Origin: Phycisphaerales bacterium UBA1910
GTDB lineage: Bacteria > Planctomycetota > Phycisphaerae > Phycisphaerales > UBA1924
Reading direction: 5' to 3'
Length of the DNA stretch: 43,752 nucleotides
Assembly: GCA_002337545.1 (NCBI GenBank)
Contig: DDGE01000046.1
Span: forward strand, 38,773 to 82,524
Both the position numbers and the translations under genes were made by a program. Positions 9,057 to 18,918 of the stretch are shown one piece after another. The notes under the pieces are model-generated. The model saw only the letters and a program-made list of their open reading frames with translations, had not been told where the DNA came from and made no database searches. Within the stretch, counting starts at the first letter, position 1. Each line of letters starts with the position of its first letter.

Positions 9057-11830
9057 ACCGAACCGGTCGCGCCGCTCACATGCTGAAGAATGCACTCGGC
9101 ACGGCTTCGTTTCTTGGTGCACTCACGCTGATTGGTTGTGGACAACAGTCGACTACCTCGCAAGGTTTTGAAGTTCAAGCCCCAAGAGTCACCTCCGGCG
9201 GTGTGATCTTGGAGGAGGGCGAACTTTCAAGAGAGGATGCACTGTCCCAGATCGCATCAGCGCTCGATTCGATCCATGAGCCGAGCATCAACCCTGGAAT
9301 GCTGAGCTCGATGCGCGATCGTCTGGAGTACGATTCGCTCAGAGTGGAAGAGGACACCCGCGCGAGTTCCCAGTTGATGGATCAAGATCATGCTCCGTCG
9401 GTGACCGCTGAACAGATCACCATCCCACAGAATGCGGGGCGTCTGATTCAGCTCGAGCGGATGAGCAAGGCGGAAATCAACGAGTTGATCGCCTCTATCA
9501 CGCTCAAAATCCAGACTGAACAGGGTTACCGGGCCGCGATCCCAGGCGTTGAAACGCAGATGGGCGCTCGCCCAGAGGGCGTGAGCAAGGGGCCGACGCT
9601 CGTGCTGGATCATGAGGATGGTCGCCGATCACTCTTACGGTTTGGTTATGTGAGCTATCTCTCGCAGTTGCCTCAGGTGTGGGTACAGGGGATTGAAATC
9701 GCCCCGGATGGAACAATCACCCCCAACGCCATCATTGATCAGGTGCAGGATCTCGTCACTGGCAATCTAAGCCAACTTCAACAGATGCGGACGGGGCTCT
9801 CCCAGAAAGACCTCTCTCGGCAGATTGTCAAACTCAGCTATATCAATACCGCCGATGCGATGAAATCTCTGAAGGGGCTCGGGGTCCAGACCGTTGGGGG
9901 CATCGATACTCTCCCGGCAACACTGAACTTCGATCAGCTTCCCATTGTTGCGACGATGCCCGAGCCGCCCGCCGCGTCGATGGCGCTTGTCGGTGACCAA
10001 GCCGCCGCAACAGGCGCCTTTGGTCAGACCTCCACGCCAACGAAGGCCAGCCAGCTCAATAACGATGTCCTCATGAATCCGACATCCGAGATTATGGTGG
10101 TGTATCACCCCGCACACCCTGAGCAGTTCAGTCTCGTTGAACAACTTCTTTCTGAATATATCGATCGCCCCGCGAAGCAGGTTTTCGTTGAGGGCATGGT
10201 TCTCGAGATCAGCGAAGAAGGGCTCGACGAGCTGGGCGTGGAGTGGTCATACCAACAGGGAGCCCTCGACTTTGTGCTCGGCTCCCTCAATGCGACGGGT
10301 GTAACGGACACGCTTGGATTGAACAGCGTCGACAGCCGTGACCTCCCCAAAGACTGGGCGCTCGAGATTCGCGCTCTCGTGCGTGATGGCAAGGCCGAGG
10401 TCCTTTCCCGCCCGAGCGTGCTGACGCTGGATAATCGTCAGGCGACAATTCGTGTCGGCGAAGACATCCCCATTGCCACGAGCCAAGAGGGCTTCTCAGG
10501 CAACTCGAACAAAGTGGCGTTTAACTTCAAGTACCTCGCAACGGGCATCCTCCTGAACATCCGTCCCCGTATTGCGGAGAAGGGGGAAGTCGTATCGATG
10601 CTCATCGACACGGTTGTGTCTGCGCAGGTTCCGGGACGAGATCTTGAGATCCGTTCTACGGACGGCGAACTGCTGGCCTCCGCCCCGACCGTTTCGACCA
10701 GACGCGTCCAGACCTACGCGCGTATCGATAACAAAACCCCGCTGATCATCGGCGGGCTTGTCTCCAAGGATCTCTCGATAACACAGGACAAGGTGCCACT
10801 GCTCGGCGATCTGCCATTCATCGGGCATGCGTTCCGTTCTGAGAGCAAGTCTACAGAGAAGACCGAAGTGATAATCGTGCTCACGCCGTATGTGTTGGAC
10901 GATGAGCAGCTCATCCGTCGCAATCTACCCAAGGATGACGACCTGTTCGATAGCACCGGAAATCAGCTTTTCCGTGATGCCTACAGAATTCGGGCCGAGG
11001 ATGTTTTCGATCTCCGATTCCTTGCGGAAAACAAGCGGCTTCGGATCTATCGAGATCTCGCGCAGGCTCTGATCAAGAACAACTTCGAGTTTGCCAATAT
11101 ACCGCCGTTTAGCGAGTTCGCCGGGGGCACTATTCCAGGTGAAGAAGTGCTCGTTCAGCGAATGGTGTATGAGCTGATCAAACGGACGGGTGTCGATTCT
11201 CGTATCAACCCGGAACGGATCATCTACTTCGAGGAAAAGGACTACGAGGGCTACAATGTCCGATTCCTTGACTCCATGCTTGCGAAGATCGGCGACGGTC
11301 AAAGCCCAGACAGCTTCTTCAAGCTTAACCCGGAGAAGGCGATCGCGATCACCTACACCTATTCGCGTGAGTCGTTGGAGCAACATGATCTCGCATCAGA
11401 ACCCATCCCCGAGGTCGCGCTCGTAGATTGCCCCGATCGGGATACCTGGCAGCAACTGCTATGGGATCTGAATCAGCCGAATGCCGACGGCATCGATCGC
11501 TTCACCATACTGATTCAAGACCCTCGCGACATCGTTCGGCTCCAGCGTGCGATCATGCTCAAGAAGATCATCGAGCTCAACGGTGGCGAAGAATCTTTAT
11601 CGCTGAAAAACTTCACAATTGGCAAAATTCTTCATACTCCCAAGCCGGGTGAAGACACCGTCACGGTTGTCGATGCGGATGTGGCTCGTTATTTCTTTCA
11701 CACCGAGCTTTACTATTCAGCGATCATCAAGCGGATCGAGGAGACGATTGAGGACTTCGATGAAGCAATCGACACCCCAGATGTCCAGATGTACTTGGAG
11801 CCCGGACTGGGTAGAGCAGATCTTGAATGA
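9053..11830 (+). CDS. Lipoprotein secretin (GspD/PilQ family) with long C-terminal extension
   Basis: Predicted outer-membrane multimeric channel of 925 residues. A lipobox LIGC places the acylated Cys at residue 29. An N-type domain precedes the secretin core (about 376-610), which carries the family's typical strings: FVEGMVLEISEEGLDELGV, VLTLDNRQATIRVGEDIP, LLGDLPFIGHAFR and IVLTPYVL. Roughly 310 further residues follow the core; I do not recognise this extension, and secretins normally end soon after the core. GAGGGGG precedes the ATG, which overlaps the exporter stop by 4 bases. No type II secretion or type IV pilus ATPase, platform or pseudopilin gene is adjacent. A secretin coupled to an ABC exporter is unusual, so any direct cooperation is inference. 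Confidence 0.85.
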   Translation: MNRTGRAAHMLKNALGTASFLGALTLIGCGQQSTTSQGFEVQAPRVTSGGVILEEGELSREDALSQIASALDSIHEPSINPGMLSSMRDRLEYDSLRVEEDTRASSQLMDQDHAPSVTAEQITIPQNAGRLIQLERMSKAEINELIASITLKIQTEQGYRAAIPGVETQMGARPEGVSKGPTLVLDHEDGRRSLLRFGYVSYLSQLPQVWVQGIEIAPDGTITPNAIIDQVQDLVTGNLSQLQQMRTGLSQKDLSRQIVKLSYINTADAMKSLKGLGVQTVGGIDTLPATLNFDQLPIVATMPEPPAASMALVGDQAAATGAFGQTSTPTKASQLNNDVLMNPTSEIMVVYHPAHPEQFSLVEQLLSEYIDRPAKQVFVEGMVLEISEEGLDELGVEWSYQQGALDFVLGSLNATGVTDTLGLNSVDSRDLPKDWALEIRALVRDGKAEVLSRPSVLTLDNRQATIRVGEDIPIATSQEGFSGNSNKVAFNFKYLATGILLNIRPRIAEKGEVVSMLIDTVVSAQVPGRDLEIRSTDGELLASAPTVSTRRVQTYARIDNKTPLIIGGLVSKDLSITQDKVPLLGDLPFIGHAFRSESKSTEKTEVIIVLTPYVLDDEQLIRRNLPKDDDLFDSTGNQLFRDAYRIRAEDVFDLRFLAENKRLRIYRDLAQALIKNNFEFANIPPFSEFAGGTIPGEEVLVQRMVYELIKRTGVDSRINPERIIYFEEKDYEGYNVRFLDSMLAKIGDGQSPDSFFKLNPEKAIAITYTYSRESLEQHDLASEPIPEVALVDCPDRDTWQQLLWDLNQPNADGIDRFTILIQDPRDIVRLQRAIMLKKIIELNGGEESLSLKNFTIGKILHTPKPGEDTVTVVDADVARYFFHTELYYSAIIKRIEETIEDFDEAIDTPDVQMYLEPGLGRADLE

Positions 11831-11901
11831 CCCAGTGCTGGTTCTGTTGTTGACCCTTGACGCGTGATCGTGAATAATCATCTTTGAGCCGATGGGTCAC
11901 A

Positions 11902-11926
11902 CAACCCCATAGGTTGATGTTTTTTA
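11902..11926 (+). terminator. Weak Rho-independent terminator candidate after the secretin gene
   Basis: A 5-bp stem CAACC/GGTTG (11902-11906 with 11912-11916) with a 5-base loop is followed after three bases by six T residues (11920-11925). It would separate the secretin operon from the polysaccharide cluster. Confidence 0.4.
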
Positions 11927-11951
11927 TCGATCATCCGCGGGGGTATCTGGC

Positions 11952-14900
11952 ATGACAAAGGTAAGCGGGCGGGGCACGCAAAGCGATAATGAGCTGATTA
12001 TCGCGGCGGATATGCCCATTGATACATCTATATCCCCGATCGAGCCCCTCCTGCGTTCATTCCGGAAGCTGGCAGAACAGCGCGAGGATGTGCGGCTTCT
12101 GCTCGCTGGCAGACGCTGCAAGGACGAGATCTTCAGTATTCAGAATGAGCTTGATCGCCATGGACTGGGTGGGAGAGCTCAGTTTGTTCCTTATTACGAT
12201 ACATGCACAAGTTTCCCGATCCTGAAATCCGAGTCTGATGTGTGGATCTCTCGTCACACACCTGGCGATGTTCTCAATGAACAGTACTTGGAACGCCGAC
12301 TCGACTCTGATGAGGAGGATCGTCCGAAGTATGCGTTATTCTTCACGAGCTTCCACCCCGCCAAGCAAGAGGGCAACTCGACGCTCATGCGTCGTTGGCT
12401 CGATCATCTGAAAGCCGCAGGATATCTGGTCCATGTCGTGTACTACATGTACGACCAGGGTGCAGTGAACGCCGATATGCGACGCTCGTCGTTGTATGAG
12501 TACGACCTCTACAGAGAGGTCCCGGTGGAATCCAAACTGACGGGTGCGAACTACAACGGGCTCAATGTCCATGTGGATGACTGGTGCGGGATCGAAGCCA
12601 TGAATGCGGTGTCCGAGTTGTGCGCTCGGTATGAGTACGACATCGCGATAACGAACTACCCGTGGATGAGTGCCGTGTTTGATCGCGTCCACGCGTACAC
12701 ACGCAAAATCCTGCTCACCCATGACAGCTTTGTCGATCGCAACAAGCGGATGCTTGCGCAGGGATACCCCGAATCCGGATGGATCAGCATCGATCAGGAA
12801 GGCGAGCGCCTCGCGTGCGAGCGGAGTGATGTCGTCGTCGCGATGCAGGAACACGAGGCGGAAGGATTCCGCAAACTCGTCGATGCTGAGCGGGTGCAAG
12901 TGATCGGCCCCATCTTCGATCAGATTGAAACGCCGTCCCCCGAACCCGGAGAGAAACTCCGTATCGGGTATTTCGGCTCAAGCAACTGGGTCAACGAACA
13001 AAACCTCGGGGCATACCTGAAGCATTGGGCCGAAGACGAAGAACTGCGATCGAAGAGTGAGATTCTGATCGGCGGGGGTGTCTGTGAAACACTCAAAGAC
13101 TTTGTCCCGGCTTCATTGCTTGCGAGAGTGAACCCCACAATGGTTGGGCGAGTTCCGGAGCCCGGCAATTTCTTTGCTCAATGCGATCTGATCATCAACC
13201 CTGAACGCGGCGGTACGGGGATCAAGATCAAATCGCTCGAAGCGCTCGCTCACGGGTGCCCCATCCTGACCACAGCGGGCGGGAGTATCGGGCTTGAATC
13301 CGGATCGAAGTATCACAACGCGGAAGGCTTTGAGCAACTCGCGCACCTTACACGAGACTTCATCCACAATCCTGACCTGATCGATTCATTGAGATCTGAG
13401 TCTGCGAGCATCTATGAAGCGTATGTGCAAACGCAACGGTCGCGGATGAACACGCTACTCGGTGAGCCCAAGAAACACGACACGATCGAACCGGACGAAC
13501 CGCTCGGCGATCACATTGCTCCGGCTGCGGATCTGATCTGTGACACACGCCCCCTGCGCGTACCAAGCTATGTGCGGGACACCGCGGCCGAGTATCACTT
13601 CGAAGAGTTCGAGAAACTGCGCCATCGCGTTGATGTGCGCGGCAAACGGATCCTTGAGGTTGGTTCAGATTTCCATCTCGCTTCTGCTCGACTCTTTATG
13701 GCCAATGGCGCTGATTCGGTCGTTGCGACGAACATCGGTGATTGGAAGAGCGATGAGCCACTCCCGGATCGTGTCGACTTTGTCGTCGGCGATGCGAGTG
13801 ATCTTGATCTTCCTGATCACAGCTTTGACATCATTTACGGGATCGCCATCATCGAGCATGTCCCCGACTTCGATCGATTGTGCGAGGCGATCAAACGCCT
13901 GCTCAAACCAGACGGGGTCGTTTACTTCCAGGGATGCCCGATGTGGGCCGGCTCGTTGGGACACCATGTCTGGTTCTCGTCCGAGCAAGACAGCGATCAC
14001 GAAGAGACAACCGAAGCGGATGGGGACAGGAAGACCACGCCCATTCAGTACAGTTTCACCAAGAACAACCCGATCCCCGATTGGGCACATCTCGCGATGT
14101 CGCCCATGGAGTTGGAACAGCTTCTCGTAACAGAGAAGGGCATCCCCGAATCGCATGCTGAGGGGATTGTCAAGTATGTCTACAACCTCGACGGGTCGAT
14201 GATTGGATCGTGCTCTAACTTCTTCAGCGCGAGCCAAGTGCTTTCTGTGATGCGACAGCATTTTGAGACCGAGATCGAGCGTATCTGGATTGATAGCAAA
14301 CCCAACTCATACTTTGAGAAGGCGCTCGAGCGCTACACCGAGGAAGATTTAAGAACGCTGGGTATGCGGGTATGGATGACCCACAAGGGTGTGGAACTCA
14401 AATCGAACGCGCCCGTGCAGGGCCGATCGCAGCACCCGAAGGTTTCGATCATTATCCCATTCTACGGCGTTGAAGACTTTATTGAAGACTGTATCAAAAG
14501 CGTGTTGACGCAAGACTACGAGAACCTCGAGATCATCTTCGTTGATGACCAGTCGCCTGATCACGCTCGCACGATTGTCGAGAAATACATGGCGCGTGAT
14601 AATCGCATCTCGCTTATCACGCACGATGTCAATCAAGGGCTCGGCCCCGCACGCAACACTGGTGTGAAGCACGCGTCTGGCGAATACCTGTTCTTCCTGG
14701 ATTCTGACGACTATTTCGCAAACTCCCGTGCGATCTCAACGCTGGTGGGAGAAGCGCGAACAAGCGGCTGCCCTGTTGTTGTAGGCAGTTGTGATCGGAT
14801 CATGTCAGACGGCCAACGCCTGGGCTTTGATCGCGACTTCGACGCGTCGCACAACGGGCATCCTGGCGAGATCATATCGGGTGAAACGGCCTATCTTGGC

Positions 14901-16544
14901 GCATCGTTCATCCCGGGCGGGCAGTATGTGCCCATGCGGGCCTGGGGCACACTGATCGACCGGTTCATGTATCTTGATTCCAAGCTTGAGTATCCGGCCG
15001 CCGAGCACGAGGACCTTCCTCACACACCCTTCCTGTATTACTTCGCCGAGAAGGTCCTGTATATACCTGATGTCGTGATCACCTACCGTGATCGCAGCGA
15101 CAGCATATCCAACACGGGATGGAACTCGGGCAAGATCCGTCGGCAGGCATTCATCTGGCGATGCATCAAAGAGAATATTGAACGCTTCGGGCTCCAACAT
15201 CAGCTTGGAAACACCGCGATTAAAACCGCTGAGCATCTCGTGATGAAGCTTCGCCAGAACGGTATCCGTGCTGGGGCAGAGACCGCCGTTATCGAAACGC
15301 TCGAAGAGATTCTTCAGGACGCAAAGGGTGAGCTGAACAATGTCCTTCTCTTCTGGACGCTCGACTCGTTACGCGGCGTGTTCGATTTCCAGAAATATGA
15401 CGCCACACTCTACACCCGTCTCACGCGAGGTATCCCGAGCGGGAAGATGGTGGAGTACTACCGGCAGCGAATTGGAAACCCACCCCCAGCCCTCGCTCCG
15501 ATACCGATCAGCAACGAACCCGACATCGATCCAAAATCCCCGGCTGCTCCGAAGCCTGCTCAGTTGATTGAGGCCCACTCGTTCAACGCCCGTCGGGCCA
15601 TAAATGAACAGAGAGCCGCCGAACTCATCACCCAGCTCCACCGTGACGCCCCCCGCTCACTGATGGACTTCCCGTCAATGCTGACTGAGGGAGACTTCGC
15701 GATCTACTTTGATGCGGGTAAGCGTTTCCAGTTCCGAGGCAGCATCGTGGATGCGGGGTGCTTTGTTGGCGGCACGACGATGAGCCTCGTCCAAGGACTC
15801 ATGCAGAATGACTTGTCAGAGGACAATAGAGACAAACTCAACGGACTTATCCGTGTGTACGACCTCTTCTGCATCGATGACGATTACATCCTCGGGCACC
15901 TTCAGAAGAACTACCCGAACCGAGACTTCGTCGGCCAGAGCAGTTTCCTCGGTGTGTTCAAAGATAATCTCCACGAGTACTCGCACATGCTCGACATCCG
16001 GCCTGGCGATGTGATGCTCTCCGGGTATGACGACGCGGAAGACATCGAGATACTCGGCGTGGATCTCTGCAAGGCACTCCCGGTCACTGACTATGTTGTG
16101 CGAACATTTTTCCCGCGATTGCTCGATGACGCACTCGTGATTCAGCAGGACTTTATCCATCAGTACCACCCGCACATCCACCTCTCGATGTTGCTCCTTG
16201 ATGACTGCTTCGAGCTTGAGCATGAGATGCGTTGGGGCGGATCATTATCGTACAGGCTGAAAACACCCATCTCACCCGAGATGATCCGTGCACGATTCGG
16301 AGACGATGATGGCTGGTATCAAGACGCAGCACGAAACACATCGCTGCTTCGCTCGCTCGTAGAGAGAATGTTCTTCGATGAGAACAAATGGGTCATGCTG
16401 CAGGTGCTCGGGGTGTACCTGGCAAACATGGGACAGCATGACCGCGCGCGTGAGGTGTACCAAGAAGCGAAAGATGGGTTCCCCCACTTCGAAATCCCTG
16501 CTGAGGTTGCCCGGATTGTCGGCGCTGAGGGAGTGAAGGCATGA
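11952..16544 (+). CDS. Giant glycosyltransferase/methyltransferase fusion
   Basis: A 1530-residue cytoplasmic protein. Residues 13-105 resemble only the C-terminal half of a GT4 enzyme (LLLAGR, then FPILKSESDVWISRH at 88-102). A second GT-B-type glycosyltransferase spans about 126-500, with GGTGIKIKSLEALAHGCPI at 420-438. A class I SAM methyltransferase follows (motif I LEVGSDFH at 568-575, IIEHVPDF at 633-640). A GT2 domain begins VSIIIPFYG (831-839) and has VDD (864-866) and the metal-binding DSDD (917-920). Residues 1215-1440 look like a TylF/macrocin-type O-methyltransferase (VDAGCFVGGTT, 1266-1276), then one TPR-like helix pair. It probably assembles and methylates a surface glycan. Its stop overlaps the next gene by 4 bases. 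The incomplete first GT domain may be a fusion remnant. Confidence 0.83.
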   Translation: MTKVSGRGTQSDNELIIAADMPIDTSISPIEPLLRSFRKLAEQREDVRLLLAGRRCKDEIFSIQNELDRHGLGGRAQFVPYYDTCTSFPILKSESDVWISRHTPGDVLNEQYLERRLDSDEEDRPKYALFFTSFHPAKQEGNSTLMRRWLDHLKAAGYLVHVVYYMYDQGAVNADMRRSSLYEYDLYREVPVESKLTGANYNGLNVHVDDWCGIEAMNAVSELCARYEYDIAITNYPWMSAVFDRVHAYTRKILLTHDSFVDRNKRMLAQGYPESGWISIDQEGERLACERSDVVVAMQEHEAEGFRKLVDAERVQVIGPIFDQIETPSPEPGEKLRIGYFGSSNWVNEQNLGAYLKHWAEDEELRSKSEILIGGGVCETLKDFVPASLLARVNPTMVGRVPEPGNFFAQCDLIINPERGGTGIKIKSLEALAHGCPILTTAGGSIGLESGSKYHNAEGFEQLAHLTRDFIHNPDLIDSLRSESASIYEAYVQTQRSRMNTLLGEPKKHDTIEPDEPLGDHIAPAADLICDTRPLRVPSYVRDTAAEYHFEEFEKLRHRVDVRGKRILEVGSDFHLASARLFMANGADSVVATNIGDWKSDEPLPDRVDFVVGDASDLDLPDHSFDIIYGIAIIEHVPDFDRLCEAIKRLLKPDGVVYFQGCPMWAGSLGHHVWFSSEQDSDHEETTEADGDRKTTPIQYSFTKNNPIPDWAHLAMSPMELEQLLVTEKGIPESHAEGIVKYVYNLDGSMIGSCSNFFSASQVLSVMRQHFETEIERIWIDSKPNSYFEKALERYTEEDLRTLGMRVWMTHKGVELKSNAPVQGRSQHPKVSIIIPFYGVEDFIEDCIKSVLTQDYENLEIIFVDDQSPDHARTIVEKYMARDNRISLITHDVNQGLGPARNTGVKHASGEYLFFLDSDDYFANSRAISTLVGEARTSGCPVVVGSCDRIMSDGQRLGFDRDFDASHNGHPGEIISGETAYLGASFIPGGQYVPMRAWGTLIDRFMYLDSKLEYPAAEHEDLPHTPFLYYFAEKVLYIPDVVITYRDRSDSISNTGWNSGKIRRQAFIWRCIKENIERFGLQHQLGNTAIKTAEHLVMKLRQNGIRAGAETAVIETLEEILQDAKGELNNVLLFWTLDSLRGVFDFQKYDATLYTRLTRGIPSGKMVEYYRQRIGNPPPALAPIPISNEPDIDPKSPAAPKPAQLIEAHSFNARRAINEQRAAELITQLHRDAPRSLMDFPSMLTEGDFAIYFDAGKRFQFRGSIVDAGCFVGGTTMSLVQGLMQNDLSEDNRDKLNGLIRVYDLFCIDDDYILGHLQKNYPNRDFVGQSSFLGVFKDNLHEYSHMLDIRPGDVMLSGYDDAEDIEILGVDLCKALPVTDYVVRTFFPRLLDDALVIQQDFIHQYHPHIHLSMLLLDDCFELEHEMRWGGSLSYRLKTPISPEMIRARFGDDDGWYQDAARNTSLLRSLVERMFFDENKWVMLQVLGVYLANMGQHDRAREVYQEAKDGFPHFEIPAEVARIVGAEGVKA

Positions 16545-18118
16545 ACCAACAGTGGCTTATTGATCATGTGATCGACACCTTACCAAGCCTCGCAGAATCG
16601 CCAGACACTGGTCGCGAGTATTTATCACGGGAAGATGCGAAACAGATCGTCGAGGATACCCTCGAGTATCTCGGTGCCCATAGTGATGAGACCGAGTACA
16701 CATACTTGCGCGGGCACAGAGCTCGTCTCGTGCATACTCTCACCATGATCCCGAAAGCAAATCGCAAGGGCTCACGACTGCTCGATGTCGGATGCTATGG
16801 ATATATGGCCATGTGGGCCAAGCTCTACCTGGGGTATGAGGAAGTCATCGGGATTGAGTGGCACCCTGAGAATGACCAGCCGCTCATCGAGCGCACATTG
16901 CGGATCGGCGACGAAGAGATGCGCCTCCAGTCTCATAACTTCGACATCAGCTCACGAGCTTGGGATTTCGAGGACCAGTTTGACACGATCCTCTTCTTTG
17001 AAGTGCTTGAGCATATCAACACGGATCCGATGGGGGTCATGGAGCAGATCAACCTGGCGCTTGATCAGAACGGCACACTCGTGATGTCAGTGCCCAACGC
17101 GGTCTCCTACAAGACGCTCAAAGAGTTTCTGGTCGGGATGCCGCCGTGGACTTATTGGTTCTACGAACCCGATCTCTCACACGAACCCCGTCATTGTTTC
17201 GAATACACGCCGATCGTGTTCCAATCCCTGCTTGCTGCGACAGGCCTGAGGACAGACGCGTTCAGAACAATCTACTCATATTCAACTCCTGAACACGAAC
17301 AGGGCGTGCTTGAGATCGCCCGAGCCGTGGGATATGACGCTGATTCGTTCGGCGAAACCATGATCGCGCACGCAACAAAGACCCGAGAAGGCGTGGCCTT
17401 GCGATACCCGGATGTTCTGTACAGCCCTGATGGGTATTACCGGAATATCTACCCCAAGCTACAGCAGCGTCTGCAAGACCGGATCGGGTTGTTCCGAGAA
17501 CAACTCCGTCCCCCACCATCCCCGGAGGACCCGAAACTCCTCTCCCAGATCGTTGAACTCAAGGAAACGAGCGAATCACAAAGGAGCGAGTACGAATCGC
17601 TTGTTCACGCGCTCGAGCAACAGTTGGCGGAGGTCTCAAAGGATCGAGATGCGCATAAGAACTGGGCGGGTGACCTGCGTACGAAACACAATGCGATGGA
17701 GTCCCAAGTCACACAGCTCCTCTTCCAGAGTGATTGTTGGATGCAGCGTGAACAAGAACTCCGCAACTCGGTTCAAGCGTCGCACCAAAAGGTTGAGGAT
17801 GCGTACGCCCTTCTCGCTGAATCAGAATCCCGGGTTGCGGAAGCGGAGAATCAGACTACGCAGGCACACGAACGGGCTGAAAAACTCGCACAGAAAAACG
17901 CTGATCTGCAGTCACAGGTAGATCAGCTCCTCTTCGCCTGTGATTGCTATCTGCAACAGATTAACGATCCTTCGCGATGTGTACAGATCATCCGGCAGCG
18001 TCGATTCCGGTGGGCGTTAGACCGTTCAAAGGCCATCGCCCGGAAGACTCCCATTGCTCGATCTGTACTTCGACCGATGTACCGCAACGCAAAGAGGGCG
18101 ATCAAACGTCGGACCTGA
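16541..18118 (+). CDS. SAM methyltransferase with C-terminal coiled coil
   Basis: A 525-residue protein. Residues 60-200 form a class I SAM-dependent methyltransferase: motif I LLDVGCYG near 80-87, an acidic strand end IGIEWHP, then FFEVLEHI and LVMSVPNA. From about 335 to 485 the sequence is charged, heptad-rich coiled coil containing two related strings, QVTQLLFQSDCWMQ and QVDQLLFACDCYLQ. The last 40 residues are very basic. It is coupled by an ATGA overlap to the upstream fusion protein and lies 2 bases before the ABC-2 permease gene. The layout recalls WbdD, the methyltransferase-kinase with a coiled-coil ruler that caps E. coli O9a O-antigen before Wzm/Wzt export, but no kinase domain is seen. 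A capping role is inference. Confidence 0.8.
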   Translation: MNQQWLIDHVIDTLPSLAESPDTGREYLSREDAKQIVEDTLEYLGAHSDETEYTYLRGHRARLVHTLTMIPKANRKGSRLLDVGCYGYMAMWAKLYLGYEEVIGIEWHPENDQPLIERTLRIGDEEMRLQSHNFDISSRAWDFEDQFDTILFFEVLEHINTDPMGVMEQINLALDQNGTLVMSVPNAVSYKTLKEFLVGMPPWTYWFYEPDLSHEPRHCFEYTPIVFQSLLAATGLRTDAFRTIYSYSTPEHEQGVLEIARAVGYDADSFGETMIAHATKTREGVALRYPDVLYSPDGYYRNIYPKLQQRLQDRIGLFREQLRPPPSPEDPKLLSQIVELKETSESQRSEYESLVHALEQQLAEVSKDRDAHKNWAGDLRTKHNAMESQVTQLLFQSDCWMQREQELRNSVQASHQKVEDAYALLAESESRVAEAENQTTQAHERAEKLAQKNADLQSQVDQLLFACDCYLQQINDPSRCVQIIRQRRFRWALDRSKAIARKTPIARSVLRPMYRNAKRAIKRRT

Positions 18119-18120
18119 GC

Positions 18121-18918
18121 ATGGACGCGCGCACACATCTCGGCACATCACGCTCTTCGCTCGTTCACGCGCTCCATGTTGTTTGGTATCGCGCATTCGC
18201 GGAGCTTCGGGCAGAAGCCACCAGGACCTACGCCGGTTACCTCTGGTGGATTATCCAGCCGTTGCTCATGTTCGGGGTGTACTACATCGCGTTCACCTTT
18301 GTGCTGCATACGCGTGAAGAGAACTTCGCCGTGTTCCTGTTTACTGGGATCATCATTTGGCAATGGTTCAGTGTCACCGTTTTACGATGCGCGGGTTCCC
18401 TCATCGCCACGAGGAAACTCATGCTTCAGGTGAATCTTCATAAGTCTGTCTTCCCGTTCTCAATCCTGCTCGTAAACTCAGTGAAGTTCCTTGTCACACT
18501 TTTGATCCTTTTCATCGTGCTCTATGTGTCTGGCTACCCGCCGGGTCTCGCGTGGCTCTCGTTGCCTCTGATGCTGTTTGTCCAGCTGATTGTCATCGCG
18601 GGGTTTAGTTGTTTCTCCGCAATGATCTCTCCGTTTGTGCCGGATTTTCAACACATCCTCGCAACGATTCTTCAGCTCGCATTCTTTGTGAGCGGGATTA
18701 TTTACGATCTTTCGGTCCTGCCTGAGAAATACCGGAGTATCCTGAGCTGGAACCCCATGTCGATCGTTATCTCGCAGTTCCGCAGAGTACTGCTGCATAA
18801 CGAGTTTCCGCAGATCAGTGAGCTTGTCATCCCGCTATTGCTCTCGGTGTTCCTGCTCGGACTCTCGCTCGGGCTCATTCATCGTTTCGACAAGCTCTAT
18901 CCCAAGCTCAGTTCATGA
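18121..18918 (+). CDS. wzm: ABC-2 type polysaccharide export permease
   Basis: Inner-membrane channel of 265 residues that would pair with the ATPase encoded next. About six hydrophobic segments are visible. The N-terminal stretch, with TRTYAGYLWWIIQPLLMF, is characteristic of the TagG/Wzm/KpsM export permeases. ATG 18121 was chosen over a longer in-frame opening at 17977 because that would overlap the preceding gene deeply and add a non-membrane leader. The stop overlaps the wzt start by 4 bases. It likely moves lipid-linked glycan across the inner membrane. Teichoic-acid-type or capsule exporters of the same family are alternatives that sequence reading cannot separate. Confidence 0.88.
   Translation: MDARTHLGTSRSSLVHALHVVWYRAFAELRAEATRTYAGYLWWIIQPLLMFGVYYIAFTFVLHTREENFAVFLFTGIIIWQWFSVTVLRCAGSLIATRKLMLQVNLHKSVFPFSILLVNSVKFLVTLLILFIVLYVSGYPPGLAWLSLPLMLFVQLIVIAGFSCFSAMISPFVPDFQHILATILQLAFFVSGIIYDLSVLPEKYRSILSWNPMSIVISQFRRVLLHNEFPQISELVIPLLLSVFLLGLSLGLIHRFDKLYPKLSS

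Noticed and set aside
11831..11951. TTGACC and TTGACG hexamers as a promoter for the polysaccharide cluster
   Set aside because: No -10 element lies at 16-18 bases from either. The nearest A/T-rich words are at wrong spacings, so it was not listed.
13540..14130. Alternative-frame plus-strand ORF of 196 codons inside the glycosyltransferase fusion
   Set aside because: It is Ser/Arg-rich and has no ribosome-binding site or family motif, while the overlapping long frame has clear domains.
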